The position numbers were made by a program, and so were the translations under genes. 60,432 nucleotides of DNA from Allomyces macrogynus ATCC 38327 (taxonomy: Eukaryota; Blastocladiomycota; Blastocladiomycetes; Blastocladiales; Blastocladiaceae): the NCBI GenBank assembly GCA_000151295.1, contig GG745335.1:909788-970219 (forward strand). Direction: 5' to 3'. Below the pieces are notes generated by a model. The model was given only the letters and a program-made list of their open reading frames with translations, was not told the DNA's origin and made no database searches. Positions 48,565 through 59,344 of the stretch are shown piece after piece (the first letter of the stretch is position 1; each line of letters opens with the position of its first letter).

Positions 48565-49306
48565 GGTTGCAGCGGGCGCGAATCGATGGTCGAGGAGCGC
48601 GTCGTCAAGTGTGCTGACTTGGTGAAGGCCGTGAGCTGGTGGAGCCACACGCTGGCCGGACGATGCGCGTGCTGGAGGTGTAGACCGGCCGTGTCGAGGA
48701 GCTCGTTGTCGCGCGGGAGAGAGCACCGGGCACGTTGTCGCTGCTGGATGAGCGCGGTCGCGGTTCGCGCAGTACGAGCAGGGTCGCGCATGGCCATGGT
48801 CAGGGGTGCGGTTGATCAACGTGGTGGTGGTGGTTCTCTATTTCGGGAGCGCCCGGGCAAACGTGTTGATTGCTGCACGTGCCAGTGATGCATTGCGTGG
48901 CGTTACGGCATATCACGCATACGCCGTGGCTTATCCTCAAGTGCCGTGGCAAACGGTTCACATCACACGTCTCCTCGCATCTAGTCTGTGGGAATGTGGA
49001 AGCGCGACCCCGTGCCCATCCGTGTTCATGGCACCACCGCAGCCACACAGCACTCCACGTGGTGGTGCAGTCACGCCTGCCACCCTGATCACTTCGCAGT
49101 TTGCTTCACCACTTCCACCTCCACGTCCTGCTCGACTTGGCCTGTCGCGACTCACGACTGGCGACGCCAACCACCTCGTCAATCCAGACGCGATCCGCAA
49201 GTTACAGCGGCAAGAAACAAGCGCGACCCGCTGCATTCGTCTCTGCACCCGTCCAAAAGCAGCGCATCCCGCCGCTGCCCGTGATCTAGGCTTAATCGGC
49301 TTGTGC
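48565..49306. promoter_or_regulatory. Shared upstream region of SPX-SerB and cysteinyl-tRNA synthetase genes
   Basis: 742 bp between divergent starts. The synthetase frame is open through this region to 48806, but upstream of 49307 it lacks homology and coding character, so I treat it as noncoding leader and promoter. Confidence 0.45.
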
Positions 49307-51835
49307 ATGTTTGCGCGGCGCCTGCTCTCGCGCCCAACCTCGACCTCGCCCGTAATTTGCCTGCTCCGGCCCAGTACTGCCGCTGCCGCCGCTGCTCCTC
49401 GTTTCGCTACGCCCGCAACGACTTTCTTGACCCGTGCCACCATGTCCAATTCGGCCCCGACCGCGGCTTCAGCCGCCGCGACCACCACCACTCCGCGCCA
49501 GCCGGCTTGGCACCAGCCCGCGCCCAAGGCCGAGGTGCCCGTGCTCAAGATCTACAACTCGCTCACACGGCAAAAGGAGGTCTTCACGCCCGCGAATGGC
49601 CGCCAGGTGACGTGGTACAACTGCGGCCCGACCGTCTACGACGCCGCGCACATTGGCCACGCGCGCCTCTACATGACTGTCGACGTGCTGCGCCGTGTGC
49701 TCGAAGAGTACTTTGGCTACGACGTGCTGCTCGTCATGAACATTACCGATATCGACGACAAGATCATCTTGCGTGCGCGGCAAACCTACCTGTTTGACCA
49801 GTTCCGCAAGCAGCACGTCGAGTCCGGGAAGGGCCTGACTGACGACGTGCGCGAGCAAGTGACGGAGCTGTGGAAGACGTATGTCGCGCGCACGTTTGGC
49901 GACGCCGCCGCGCACGCGTGGCCAAAGTTTTACACCAAGGCCGTCACGGAGCAGACGGGCGATCTTGTCGTCGACGCCAAGCGCGTGCTCAAGCTCAAGC
50001 AGGCCGCTGCCGCGTACGACGCGCTCCAGCAGCACGTCAAGGTACAGTCGGTCGAGGCGCTCGAGACGGTGCTCGCCGCGTCGCGCGACATTATCGCGAC
50101 CGCGCTCGACGTGAACCTCGGGCACACGGTCACCGACCAGCAAGTCTTCCGCGACTTTGCAGCCTTCTGGGAAGATGATTTCCTCAAGGATATGGACGGT
50201 CTCGGTGTGCGCGCACCCGACGTGCTCACACGCGTCTCCGAATTCGTCCCGGAAATCATCACGTTCGTCGAGCAAATTGTCGCCAACGGGTACGCCTACG
50301 AGGCCGACGGGTCCGTCTACTTTGACACGCGCGCGTTCCACGCGAACCCAAATCACCACTACGCCAAGCTCGAACCGTGGTCGGTCAATTCTGAGGCGTT
50401 GCTTGCCGAAGGCGAGGGCGACCTGTCGACCAACTTGACGCACCGCAAGCGCGCACCCGCTGATTTCGCGCTCTGGAAGAAGTCCAAGACGGGCGAACCG
50501 TTTTGGCCGTCGCCGTGGGGTAACGGCCGCCCTGGGTGGCACATCGAGTGCTCGGTCATGGCCTCGGCCGTGACGGGCACGCAGCTCGACCTGCACTCGG
50601 GCGGGATCGACCTGGCGTTCCCACACCACGATAACGAGATTGCGCAGTCCGAGGCGCATTTCGGGTGCGACCAGTGGGTCAACTACTTTATGCACGTCGG
50701 CCACTTGCACGTCGAGGGCCAAAAGATGTCCAAGTCGCTGAAGAACTTCTTTTCGGTCAAGGACGCGCTGCAGCAGTACAAGCCGTCGACGCTGCGCATG
50801 ATGTACCTGCAGCAGCACTGGCAGGGCGGCATGGACTTCAAGGCCGCGACCGCGCAGGAGGCCATGGCCGCCGAGGCGACGCTGCGCAATTTCGCGACCA
50901 ACGTCCGCGCGCTGCTCGCCGATTACCGCGCGAACCCGCCGCCGTTCACAGGCGCGCACGATTTCCGCAAGGACGAGGCTGACTTGCTCGCGCACTTGCA
51001 GGCGAGCCAGGGGCGCGTGCACGCGGCGCTCTGCGATAACCTGCACACTCCCGCGGCCATGGACGCCTTGCTCGACCTCGTCTCCAAGACCAACGTCTAC
51101 CTGCGCAACGTCGAAGCCGCCAAGCAGCACGCCAATGCATACCTCGTTGCCAAGGTCGCCAAGTACGTGACGCGCATGACCAAGATTTTCGGGCTTACCG
51201 AACAAGGCGCCGAGATCGGGTACGGGTTCCCGGAATCCGACGCCGATTCGGCGGCCGCGGGTGGCGCGTCGCGCGACGAATTGGTATTGCCGTACGTGCA
51301 GGCTCTGTCCAAGTTCCGCGACGATGTGCGCGCCGCCGCACGCACCGGTGGCAACGATCTCGCGACCACGGTCTTGAAATTGTCCGACCAGGTGCGCGAC
51401 GACGTGCTCCCGGACCTCGGTGTCGCACTCGACGACCGCGATGGCGGTCGCGCCCTCGTCAAGCTCGTTGACCCGGCGCAGCTGCGCGCCGAGCGGGCGG
51501 AAAAGAAGGCGCGTGAGGCCGCCAAGCTGGCCGCCAAGGCCGAGGCTGCGCGCAAGGCCGCCGTCAAGAAGCTGGAGCGGCTCTACAAGGGCCGCGTCGC
51601 GCCCAAGGACCTGTTCAAGGGCGACGAGTACGGCAAGTCGGATGCCGATGGTGTGCCGACGCACGATGCCAAGGGCGAGGAGCTGCCCAAGGCGCGCCGC
51701 AAGAAGCTCGCCAAGGAGTTCGATGCGCAGCGCAAGTTGCACGACGAGTACTTGGCCGCGACCAAGGAAGGCCCGATTGATTGGGCGCCGCTGCGTGACG
51801 AGTATGCGGCCAAGGGCGAGAAGCTCGACGTCTAG
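49307..51835 (+). CDS. CARS1: Cysteinyl-tRNA synthetase, probably cytosolic and mitochondrial
   Basis: Single exon. Two in-frame starts are 45 codons apart: ATG 49307 in poor context (TTGTGCATGT) and ATG 49442 in strong context (GCCACCATGT). The added segment, starting MFARRLLSRPTSTSPV and rich in Arg, Ser, Ala and Thr without acidic residues, is a typical mitochondrial presequence; leaky scanning would yield both forms (842 and 797 residues). The core shows the zinc Cys in WYNCGPTVYDAAHIGHARLY with the HIGH box, WHIECSVM and FPHHDNEIAQSEA (other zinc ligands), and KMSKS in GQKMSKSLKNFF. The C-terminal region is the eukaryotic-type Lys/Ala-rich extension. It charges tRNA-Cys. A second, purely mitochondrial gene is not in this window. 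Confidence 0.95.
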   Translation: MFARRLLSRPTSTSPVICLLRPSTAAAAAAPRFATPATTFLTRATMSNSAPTAASAAATTTTPRQPAWHQPAPKAEVPVLKIYNSLTRQKEVFTPANGRQVTWYNCGPTVYDAAHIGHARLYMTVDVLRRVLEEYFGYDVLLVMNITDIDDKIILRARQTYLFDQFRKQHVESGKGLTDDVREQVTELWKTYVARTFGDAAAHAWPKFYTKAVTEQTGDLVVDAKRVLKLKQAAAAYDALQQHVKVQSVEALETVLAASRDIIATALDVNLGHTVTDQQVFRDFAAFWEDDFLKDMDGLGVRAPDVLTRVSEFVPEIITFVEQIVANGYAYEADGSVYFDTRAFHANPNHHYAKLEPWSVNSEALLAEGEGDLSTNLTHRKRAPADFALWKKSKTGEPFWPSPWGNGRPGWHIECSVMASAVTGTQLDLHSGGIDLAFPHHDNEIAQSEAHFGCDQWVNYFMHVGHLHVEGQKMSKSLKNFFSVKDALQQYKPSTLRMMYLQQHWQGGMDFKAATAQEAMAAEATLRNFATNVRALLADYRANPPPFTGAHDFRKDEADLLAHLQASQGRVHAALCDNLHTPAAMDALLDLVSKTNVYLRNVEAAKQHANAYLVAKVAKYVTRMTKIFGLTEQGAEIGYGFPESDADSAAAGGASRDELVLPYVQALSKFRDDVRAAARTGGNDLATTVLKLSDQVRDDVLPDLGVALDDRDGGRALVKLVDPAQLRAERAEKKAREAAKLAAKAEAARKAAVKKLERLYKGRVAPKDLFKGDEYGKSDADGVPTHDAKGEELPKARRKKLAKEFDAQRKLHDEYLAATKEGPIDWAPLRDEYAAKGEKLDV

Positions 51836-52406
51836 ATTTTGGCTGTGGCCGTTGTCTTTTTGCGTTGGTTTCGTTGGTTCCTTGCGGTCTCCGCTCTGAA
51901 TATACAGGCATAGCTTGCCCATGATTTTGATTGATCTTTCCTGTCTGTGAGCTTGGCGCCGTGGTGCATCGTTGTGTTCCACTCATGTTGCTCGTGTTCG
52001 CAGCAACCCGCTGTGAAAACTCCGTTCTTCGGTTTCGCTTGCTTGCATTTACCCAACATCAGTCATCAGCAACAGCAACAGGCAGCTGCAGCACGCGACC
52101 ACGAAATAGATGAGCGCCGTCTTCGCGCACCACTTGCTGCAACGACATCAGCACCACGATGCGCTTGCCATGATGACCGACGCACGACCGTCCTGGGCTC
52201 GTCGGTGGAATGCACGCGCCGAGGCCAAGTACGCCAACCACGATCAACCGTTTTGATGTCAACTCGACAAGATGGCGCGTCATTTCAATGATAGCTGACG
52301 CTCAATGCAACACGGTCCCCATCTCAGAGTGTCTCATTTGGCGTGCCGGCTCATTCGACTCCGTCGCGACGCGGACCGCGCTAAGAGCACCGCGTCGGCG
52401 CACATT
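51836..52406. other. Intergenic, no supported gene
   Basis: Between the synthetase stop and the UVRAG-like gene. No frame with coding character, apart from upstream frames overlapping the possible first exon of the next gene. Confidence 0.4.
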
Positions 52407-54152
52407 ATGCTCGCGGCGACCACGGCCGACCAACCAACCGGTGGAGAGCCAGCGGTCGACGATGCTGATGGCAAGTCTCCGCGCACGGTATCGAACAGCA
52501 CGCTGGATCATGGAATGTATGAATGTATGACCCAAACGCGCGCTCTCTCCACCGTTACGCTTATGATGCTGACCTTGATTTTTGTGCGCGTGTGCACGAC
52601 GATGAGGCGTGCAGGCGGCAACAACTAGTGCGGGAACGCGTCGATTTTTTGCGGAAACAGCTCGCGGCGCGCAAGTTCCGTGTCAAGCAGCGTTCGTATC
52701 CTCCGACCAGTCTAGCTGTCACCGGATGGAGTTAGAGGGTGGAGAGACGATAGAAACTGATGAATCGATAATTGGTCTCCCCACCATCTAGTCCGCGAGG
52801 AAGTCGAGGAAAAGCGGTCGTTCTTGCAGGTCCGGTGCAACGCCATTGTCGAGGCACGGCACCGGCTCGACGAGGAAATGTCGTGGCTCGACGCCAACTA
52901 CGAAATGCTTTCCCGGAACCGGTGCGTCGTCTCCACCCGACCATTCATTTGTCGTGGTGTCGACTGATCGATCTGCCGCGGTGCCAGCGAGTCGCTCTTT
53001 TCGGTGCTGCACGAAACGTTCCTCCTGCAAGCTACTGCCGCGCAAGAGCTCAGCAAGATCTTCCCGGTGGACACGGTCGACCGCAACACCTACACGATCC
53101 GCTCTACGATCTTACCCAACTCCAACTACAACAGTATGGCTAGATCTCCTCCGCGCACCCACTCTTCACTCAACTCACCTTGCTCCCCACCGTCCCCCAG
53201 TCCGCCACGACGCCGAGCAAATCGCTGCCGCGCTCGGGTGGATCTGCGACCTGCTCCGCGTCATCTCGTCGCTGCTCGATATCCCGACACGGTTCCAGAT
53301 TCGAATTTGCGGGTCGCGGTCGAACATCACAGATCCGTTCTCTGGGCACGTCTACCCGCTGTACGAGCGCGGCACGACGCCCGCAGCGTTCGAGTACGGC
53401 GTCTACTTGCTCAACAAGTGCATCACGGAACTATTGGCCGCGCGTGGGGTTCCCGCGATGCACTTGCAAATGACGCTGGCCAATGTCAAGGCGCTGCTCG
53501 ATAGCGTGTGCCATGCGCATGTGGATTTGAACAAGTACGGATTGATTGAACACGGTTTTCTGCGTCTTGCGCGACACGATTACTGACCAAAGCGACGGAT
53601 AGCCCTTCCCCCTACGTGACCCCCAAGAACGTCTCCTCCTCATCGGCCTCCGTGATCCTCTCCCCACCGACCCTCCCACTCGCGACACGTTCCATGGGCA
53701 CGACCACAGCCACCACCCGGTCACTGGCACTCTCCACGTCGATCCCCTCGGTTTCCGCCACCGCGGCCGACCACCTGTACGACTTTCCCTCGCTCGGCGG
53801 GCGCGCTGCCGCTGCAACAGGGTACGACTTTCCCGCCGCGTCCGACGGGTACCGGTCGCACCGGTCGTTCAGTCTGGCGTCGAGTGTGGGCGTGGACGAC
53901 GACGCGGCTAGTAGCCACATGGGCTTCCTGGCGCCCGTGGTGGATGCCAGGAGTCCTGGACGGTGGAGTGCGGCCGCGGCGGCTCGACGCGCGAACCCGC
54001 TCAGTGGCGAGTGGCGGATTGTGAACGGGCAGTTGAAGCGGATTGGTGGAGGTGGAGGGGGTGGGGTGGGGGATGATGCGTCCGTGAGGTCGGGTATGTC
54101 GGTTTCGGGAGGCCGGTCGCCGCCGCCGCGTCCGCCGTCGACGTGGTCGTAA
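52407..54152 (+). CDS. UVRAG/Vps38-Atg14 family subunit of PI3-kinase complex
   Basis: Exons 52523-52691 (or from 52407, see below), 52792-52921, 52988-53133, 53201-53534, 53603-54152; from 52523 this gives 442 residues. A coiled coil (VRERVDFLRKQLAARK; REEVEEKRSFLQVRCNAI) leads to the conserved domain: ELSKIFPVDTVDRNTYTIR, STILPNSNYN, IAAALGWICDLLRVIS, RFQIRICGSRSNI, FEYGVYLLNKCITELL and a Ser/Gly-rich tail. Partners are Vps34, Vps15 and Beclin/Vps30; the role is endosomal sorting or autophagy. An 8-bp tandem duplication (AATGTATG twice, 52514-52529) separates the first frame (MLAATTADQPTGGEPAVDD… from ATG 52407) from the coiled-coil frame; with a single copy the two would join. Start is therefore 52407 if the duplication is an error, otherwise about 52523. 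No N-terminal C2 domain is seen. Confidence 0.85.
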
Positions 54153-54501
54153 TTGGGGAGTTGAAGTCGAGTGGGAATGGATGAGATGCGTTGGCGACAT
54201 CATGATTCTGTGATGACAGCGAATAGTGGACGCGATCGCCAGAAATGGGGAAAAAACAAAGACGATTTCTTGGTGGTATTCAGTACACGGTCGCAGCTCT
54301 TCTTCCATGGTTTCCGCAATCGCCCCCTCCTGGCCTCTTCTCTGGTCGCCACGAAAAGCGGCGAGCGCGACGCAACACAAAGGAGTAATTATACAAAAGT
54401 TGCCCTGCGTGGCAAACGGCGACTCAATTTGCTGGTCGTGGGTGAAAAGACGAAAGAAATTGACCAGCCAAGCAACGCAACGCCACGGGCCAATGCTCGC
54501 G
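54153..54501. other. Convergent intergenic region
   Basis: 349 bp between the 3' ends of the UVRAG-like and HMT1-like genes; 3' UTRs only, as far as I can see. Confidence 0.5.
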
Positions 54502-57500
54502 CTAATGGCGCGGCGACGACCGGACGTTCGGCCCCTCATCAGCATCTGCGGCGGGATCCACGCCATCCCCCGCGTCACTCCCGCTCGGGTCCGGGCTCGA
54601 ATCCCCGTCACGGTCCGTCGTCACGGTCAAGTCCGACTTGCTCGCCCCCAACGGGAAATGCGCCTCGCCGGCATGGACCTCGTCGAGCGCCGCGATCTTG
54701 ACGGTCGGACCCGTCTTTGCCGCGTGCCGCGGCGACCCACTGGAACTGACGCCACTGGAGCTGCTTTCCGACGCGCGCTCCAAGTCGACTTCATTGTCGC
54801 GCAGCTGCTTTTCCCACATGTCATGATAGACGCCCTGCGGGTTGCGCAGCAGCTCCTCGTGCGACCCGCGCTCGACGATTTCGCCGTGGTGCACGACGAG
54901 GATCATGTCGGCATGGATGATGGTACTTAGGCTACAGAGAGGAATGAAATGTGGTGAGCAGTGAAGAACAACAAAAAGGATATCACCAAGTCATCAGCAT
55001 ACCGGTGGGCAATGATCAGCGTCGTTTTGTTCTTGGAAATCGACCGCAACTCGCGCTGAAGCATGCGTCTGTTCGGCAGCAACACACAAACCGGTGAGTT
55101 CACGGTCTCTTAGAGCACAACTCCAATCATGCTAAAAATCACACGTACTCGGTCGCGGTGTCCAGCGCGCTCGACGCCTCGTCGTACATAGCAATCACCG
55201 GGTTCTTGAGCACCGTGCGCGCAATCGCAACGCGCTGCTTCTCGCCGCCCGACAGCCGCGTCCCGCGCTCGCCCACCTTGGTCTCGTACTTGTCCGGGAA
55301 CCCCATGATGCGGTCGTGGATCTGCGCGGCACGCGCGGCCTCCTCAACTTCTTGATCGGAGCTCGTGACGCGGCCGTATCGAATGTTGTACCTGGATTGG
55401 GCGTTTGGAGAGTGAGTGAGAGCAACGAATCCGGTCGCGACCGGGTAGGACAGGGTCGTACCGGATGGAGTCGTTGAAGAGCACCGTGTCCTGCGGCACG
55501 ACGCCAATCAGGCTGCGCAGGTCGCTCTGCGCCATGTGCCGAATGTCGACGCCGTCGATCAGGATGCGGCCGCCCTGTACGTCGTAGAACCTAGAATCGA
55601 CCGCACGTCGTTGAGTTGGGGGTCATTTGGCGTCACCATCATGCTCGTCTCCAAAACGCACCGGAACAACAGACGCAAAATGGTCGACTTGCCACTCCCC
55701 GACGATCCGACCTGAGAAAATCCCAACAATCGCGGTTAGTCGCGGCTTTCGCGCCAAGAGTACAAGCGAAAGAAAAGACGTGCCAGAGCCACCGTCTTGC
55801 CCGCCGGAATATCAAATGAGATGCCGCGCAGCGTCGGCACCCGCGGGTCGTACGCAAACACAACGTTTTGAAACGTGACCTTGCCGCGCATCTGTGCCGG
55901 GTTGATGGGCGCCGGCCGCGGTAAATCGCGAATCTCAGGCTCCTGTGCGAGCAAGTCGAGCATCTTTTCCATGTCGACGAAATTCTTTTGCAGCTGACGG
56001 TAGTAGGAGCCAAAGTAGTTGAGCGGACCGTAGAGCTACAAGCACAGGAAATCGCGTCAGCAAGGGGAAATCGGATAGCGAGAACGAGTCGAAGCATATC
56101 AGCGCGCGTACCTGCGTAATGTAGGCCATGTAGAGCACAAAGTCGCCGACCGACATGGTCTGGCGCACGGCGACGCGGTGCGCGCACAGCAGCGAACCCG
56201 CAAGCAACCCAATCTGGATGATCGTGTTTTGCGCGAAATTGAGCGCGGCCGACGTGAACGACGACTGCCAGTCGGCGGCCTGGTAAGCGGCAATCGCCTT
56301 GGCGTACTGCGCGCACTCGAACCGCTCGGCGTTGTAAAACTTGACCGTCTCGAAATTAAGCAGCGAGTCGACGGCTTTCGCCTCCATTTCGTTTTCGAGC
56401 GCGTTCGATTTGCGCCGGTACTTGGTGCGGATCTCGGTGATGTGAATCGTCGCCCAAATGTAGAGCACCATGGTCACAAAGACGATGAGCCCGAACCACA
56501 TATCAAACTGCGCGATAAAGAAGATGACGGCAATTGCAATGTCGACGAGCGTCGGTAAAATGTTGAAGAGAATCGTCGAGAGCAGCGACACGACCGAGGA
56601 GACGCCGCGGTCTTGCACGCGCAAGATCTCGCCCGTCTTGCGCGTTAGGTGGAACCGGTGCGAGAGTGAGTGCAGGTGCTGGAACATGCGCAGAGAAATG
56701 GCGCGCGTCGTGTACTAGATGAATGGCGTGAGAGCGTGGTCAGAGAGCAAACTGGGTCGAGTCGATCCACGAAAACGAAGCCAACGCGTACCTGGCCCAC
56801 AGGAATCCACAGCACGTCCTGCGCCGTATTCACCATGCCGACACTGCCCTGCAAGAAACGCAGCAGCACAAACACCGAGATCGCCTCCCACGGCACGCGT
56901 CCGGCACTCGGCATCGAGCCAGCATCGCCATTCGTCGGGGTCAGGCAATCGACAAGGGCCTTGTACTGGAGCGGCAAGAGCACGTTCACGACACGACCCA
57001 CAAACAAGAGCAGGCCACACACGAGCACGAGACACTGCAGGTACCGGTCGCGCGCGGGCCAGACGAACGGCGCGAGCTTGCCAAACTTATCGAGGTAATC
57101 CTGGAACGTGGTTGGCGGCTTGAACTTATCGGCAGTGCTCGTCTCGACACGCTGCCGGCCAGTCGCCGTCGGTGGGGGAGCGGTTCCCGCTGCGTCCGTC
57201 CCGGCAGCTGCTGCCGCGCCGAGCAGTGGTTTGACCTGGCCGTTACCGTTCTCAGTGTCGTCGTCCGCTGGCTCCGGCGACATGGCCGGGTTTGAGAACC
57301 GGTCCGTGAACCCTGTCGACGAGGCCGTGGTCGCTGCTGTCACTCGCGTCGACGTGCGCCGCGCCACGTCCGCAACACGCGGCCAGCGCGGGTTGGGCGC
57401 TGCGACAGGCGAGGCCGGTGCTGCCGTGCCCTTGCCATTGACGAGATGCGGTTGCTCCAAGTCGAGGTGCGCGAGCATCGCTTCGGTGACGCGCGCATCC

Positions 57501-58720
57501 GTCCAGATCGTATCCGACGCCTGCAAAATCGCCCGTGCGGGCGACCGGTAGTGGAACCGGACCATGACCGCGGCGAGGAGCGCGACCGAGGCCAAGTGCC
57601 GGATGAGCAGCGGGACGAGGAGCACGGGTTGCAGCGACGCGCGCGCGTAAGCGACGTCGCCCGCGGCACCCCATGTGTCGGTGCCGTTCGGGTCCAGGAC
57701 AGTCGGGCTCGACCAGTAGCAGACGTGGTTGTAGAGGTCCATGACGTTGATCGAGGCCGCGAGCGCCCAGTACCCGCCCACAACCCACGTGCAGTCCCAC
57801 CGGTGCCGCCGCAGGTAGAGGAACACACAGTTGAACGTCCACGCGGCTGCGGCAATCGCGTGCGTGATGGGCCACCACGGGAACACGGCCCACAGGTCGC
57901 GGTTGGCCTGCTGGTCGGACATGGCGACCAGGTGGAGAGCGGCGAGGTAGACGAGACAGAACAGGTGCGAGAGCGTAGAGGCCAAGGTCAGTGCCACGAT
58001 CATCCAGGTCATGACCGTGGGCGGTGGTTCCTTGGTCGGGTCGGTCGCGGGCATCATGGGCAGCGCATGCACGCCGTCGGCGTCGTACGTCTCGGACGTG
58101 TCGTCGTCATCGTCGTCGTCGATCATGGACGTGTCCATGTTGGTGAGGGGGCTCCACGAGCGAGACGGCGGGGCTGTCGACCGGCCAATGGGGGTCCGGG
58201 ATCCTGCGCGATTTTCGACACACCGTTAGATCCCACCACTTATCAGCACCCGGCTGGCAGGTGAAAAGCAAAAATGCATACCGGGCGAATGCGGCGGCGA
58301 GTGCCGCAGGAGCGGCAGCGTTGCGTCGCGCACCTCGTCGCGAAATTCATCGTCGGCCGACTCATGGCCTTCATCGCGCGGTTGCGATTGCGGCTCGGTT
58401 GCGGCACCTGTGTGGCGGCAGTACGCGAGCGCGTCGTCAAGGACCGCCCCAGTCCTCCTGCTGTGGTGCGTACGACGCTTGGCCAGGCACCGACGCGTCG
58501 CGACCGTTAACCAGCAGAGCGTGTAGATGAGGAGTGGGGCCGTGCACAACACCGCGTTGAGCCATGGTGCGAGGCGGCTCGCGTAACCCCAGACGACGGC
58601 GTGCGAGCCACTGCTTGTTGTGGTGAGCGGCTCGGTATTTGTCGAGGTAGCGGCTTGTACGACCTCGCCGTGCTGGTTGAAATGCATTGCAGACGCGGCG
58701 GGTCGCGTCTGATCATCCAT
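54502..58720 (-). CDS. HMT1: HMT1/ABCB6-type ABC half transporter
   Basis: Nine exons, in phase: 58720-58282, 58203-56792, 56714-56112, 56035-55784, 55711-55662, 55590-55462, 55391-55143, 55068-55003, 54931-54502; about 1209 residues. The N-terminus has several extra membrane helices (TMD0-like) separated by polar linkers, typical of HMT1 and ABCB6. Then come a six-helix ABC membrane domain ([31 protein letters not shown]) and a nucleotide-binding domain: Walker [11 protein letters not shown] (903-912), Q-loop [10 protein letters not shown], signature [15 protein letters not shown], Walker [14 protein letters not shown] (Tyr where Leu is usual), H-loop LIIAHRLSTI. The tail of about 90 residues is Ser/Asp-rich. 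Yeast HMT1 moves phytochelatins or glutathione conjugates into the vacuole; ABCB6 members are also linked to haem. The intron before Walker A begins GC (GCACGT) rather than GT. Confidence 0.93.
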
Positions 58721-59344
58721 GATGTTGTCGGGCAGCCGTGATCAGAGGCGGGACACTTGCACTTGGCGCAGCCGGCAAAGGTGAAGAAACGGCCGCGAAT
58801 TCGCTTGCAACTGGCCACGACTCAGCGGAATGCTGGGAGCGGATGCGCTCGGTGTTGGAGCCGTAGTGGGTGGCCGGTTGGCTGGTCCTCTCTGCTGATG
58901 GTTGGTCGAAAGAGAGCGAGGGAGCCCCAGTCGACGCTTGGTCATTGAAGAGAGCTCGCATCCGTCGCTCCTCATACATGTCTCCTCACCACGGAAATGA
59001 ACCTCGTTTCCCACACCACTACCACAACATTGCCGCTCACGTCCGCCCACGTTAGCCTCGACGCGCACAGAGGACTCGTCCTCGGTGAGCGTGTATGACG
59101 TGCACGCCGTGTCCCTTCTCTTTGCATCTTCCACAGTGTCGATGGAACGATGTCGCGGCATTTTCATTTCGAGGCGAACGCGGGGCGCCGCGCTTCTCGA
59201 TCGACACCCTGCGCTTCCATTCCTGCCAGGACCATTTTGCATTGCAACCAGGAAAAAAAAATAACACAAACCGGGACAACCAACAAACCAAACCAAACGA
59301 CAACAAATCACAATAACCATCCGCTCCTCGAAGCTGACGCCGAC
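58721..59344. other. Intergenic, no supported gene
   Basis: Upstream of the HMT1-like gene and downstream of the nucleoporin gene, both on the minus strand. Contains an A-rich stretch near 59250-59310; no coding signal. Confidence 0.45.

Noticed and set aside
48806..49306. Open frame upstream of and in frame with CysRS, extending the protein to about 1009 aa
   Set aside because: The added part has no homology or coding bias, and a good presequence start occurs at 49307; absence of stops is expected in GC-rich DNA.
49469..51982. Very long minus-strand frame (837 codons) opposite CysRS
   Set aside because: Antisense shadow of a GC3-biased gene; its translation is Arg/Val/His-rich and lacks motifs.
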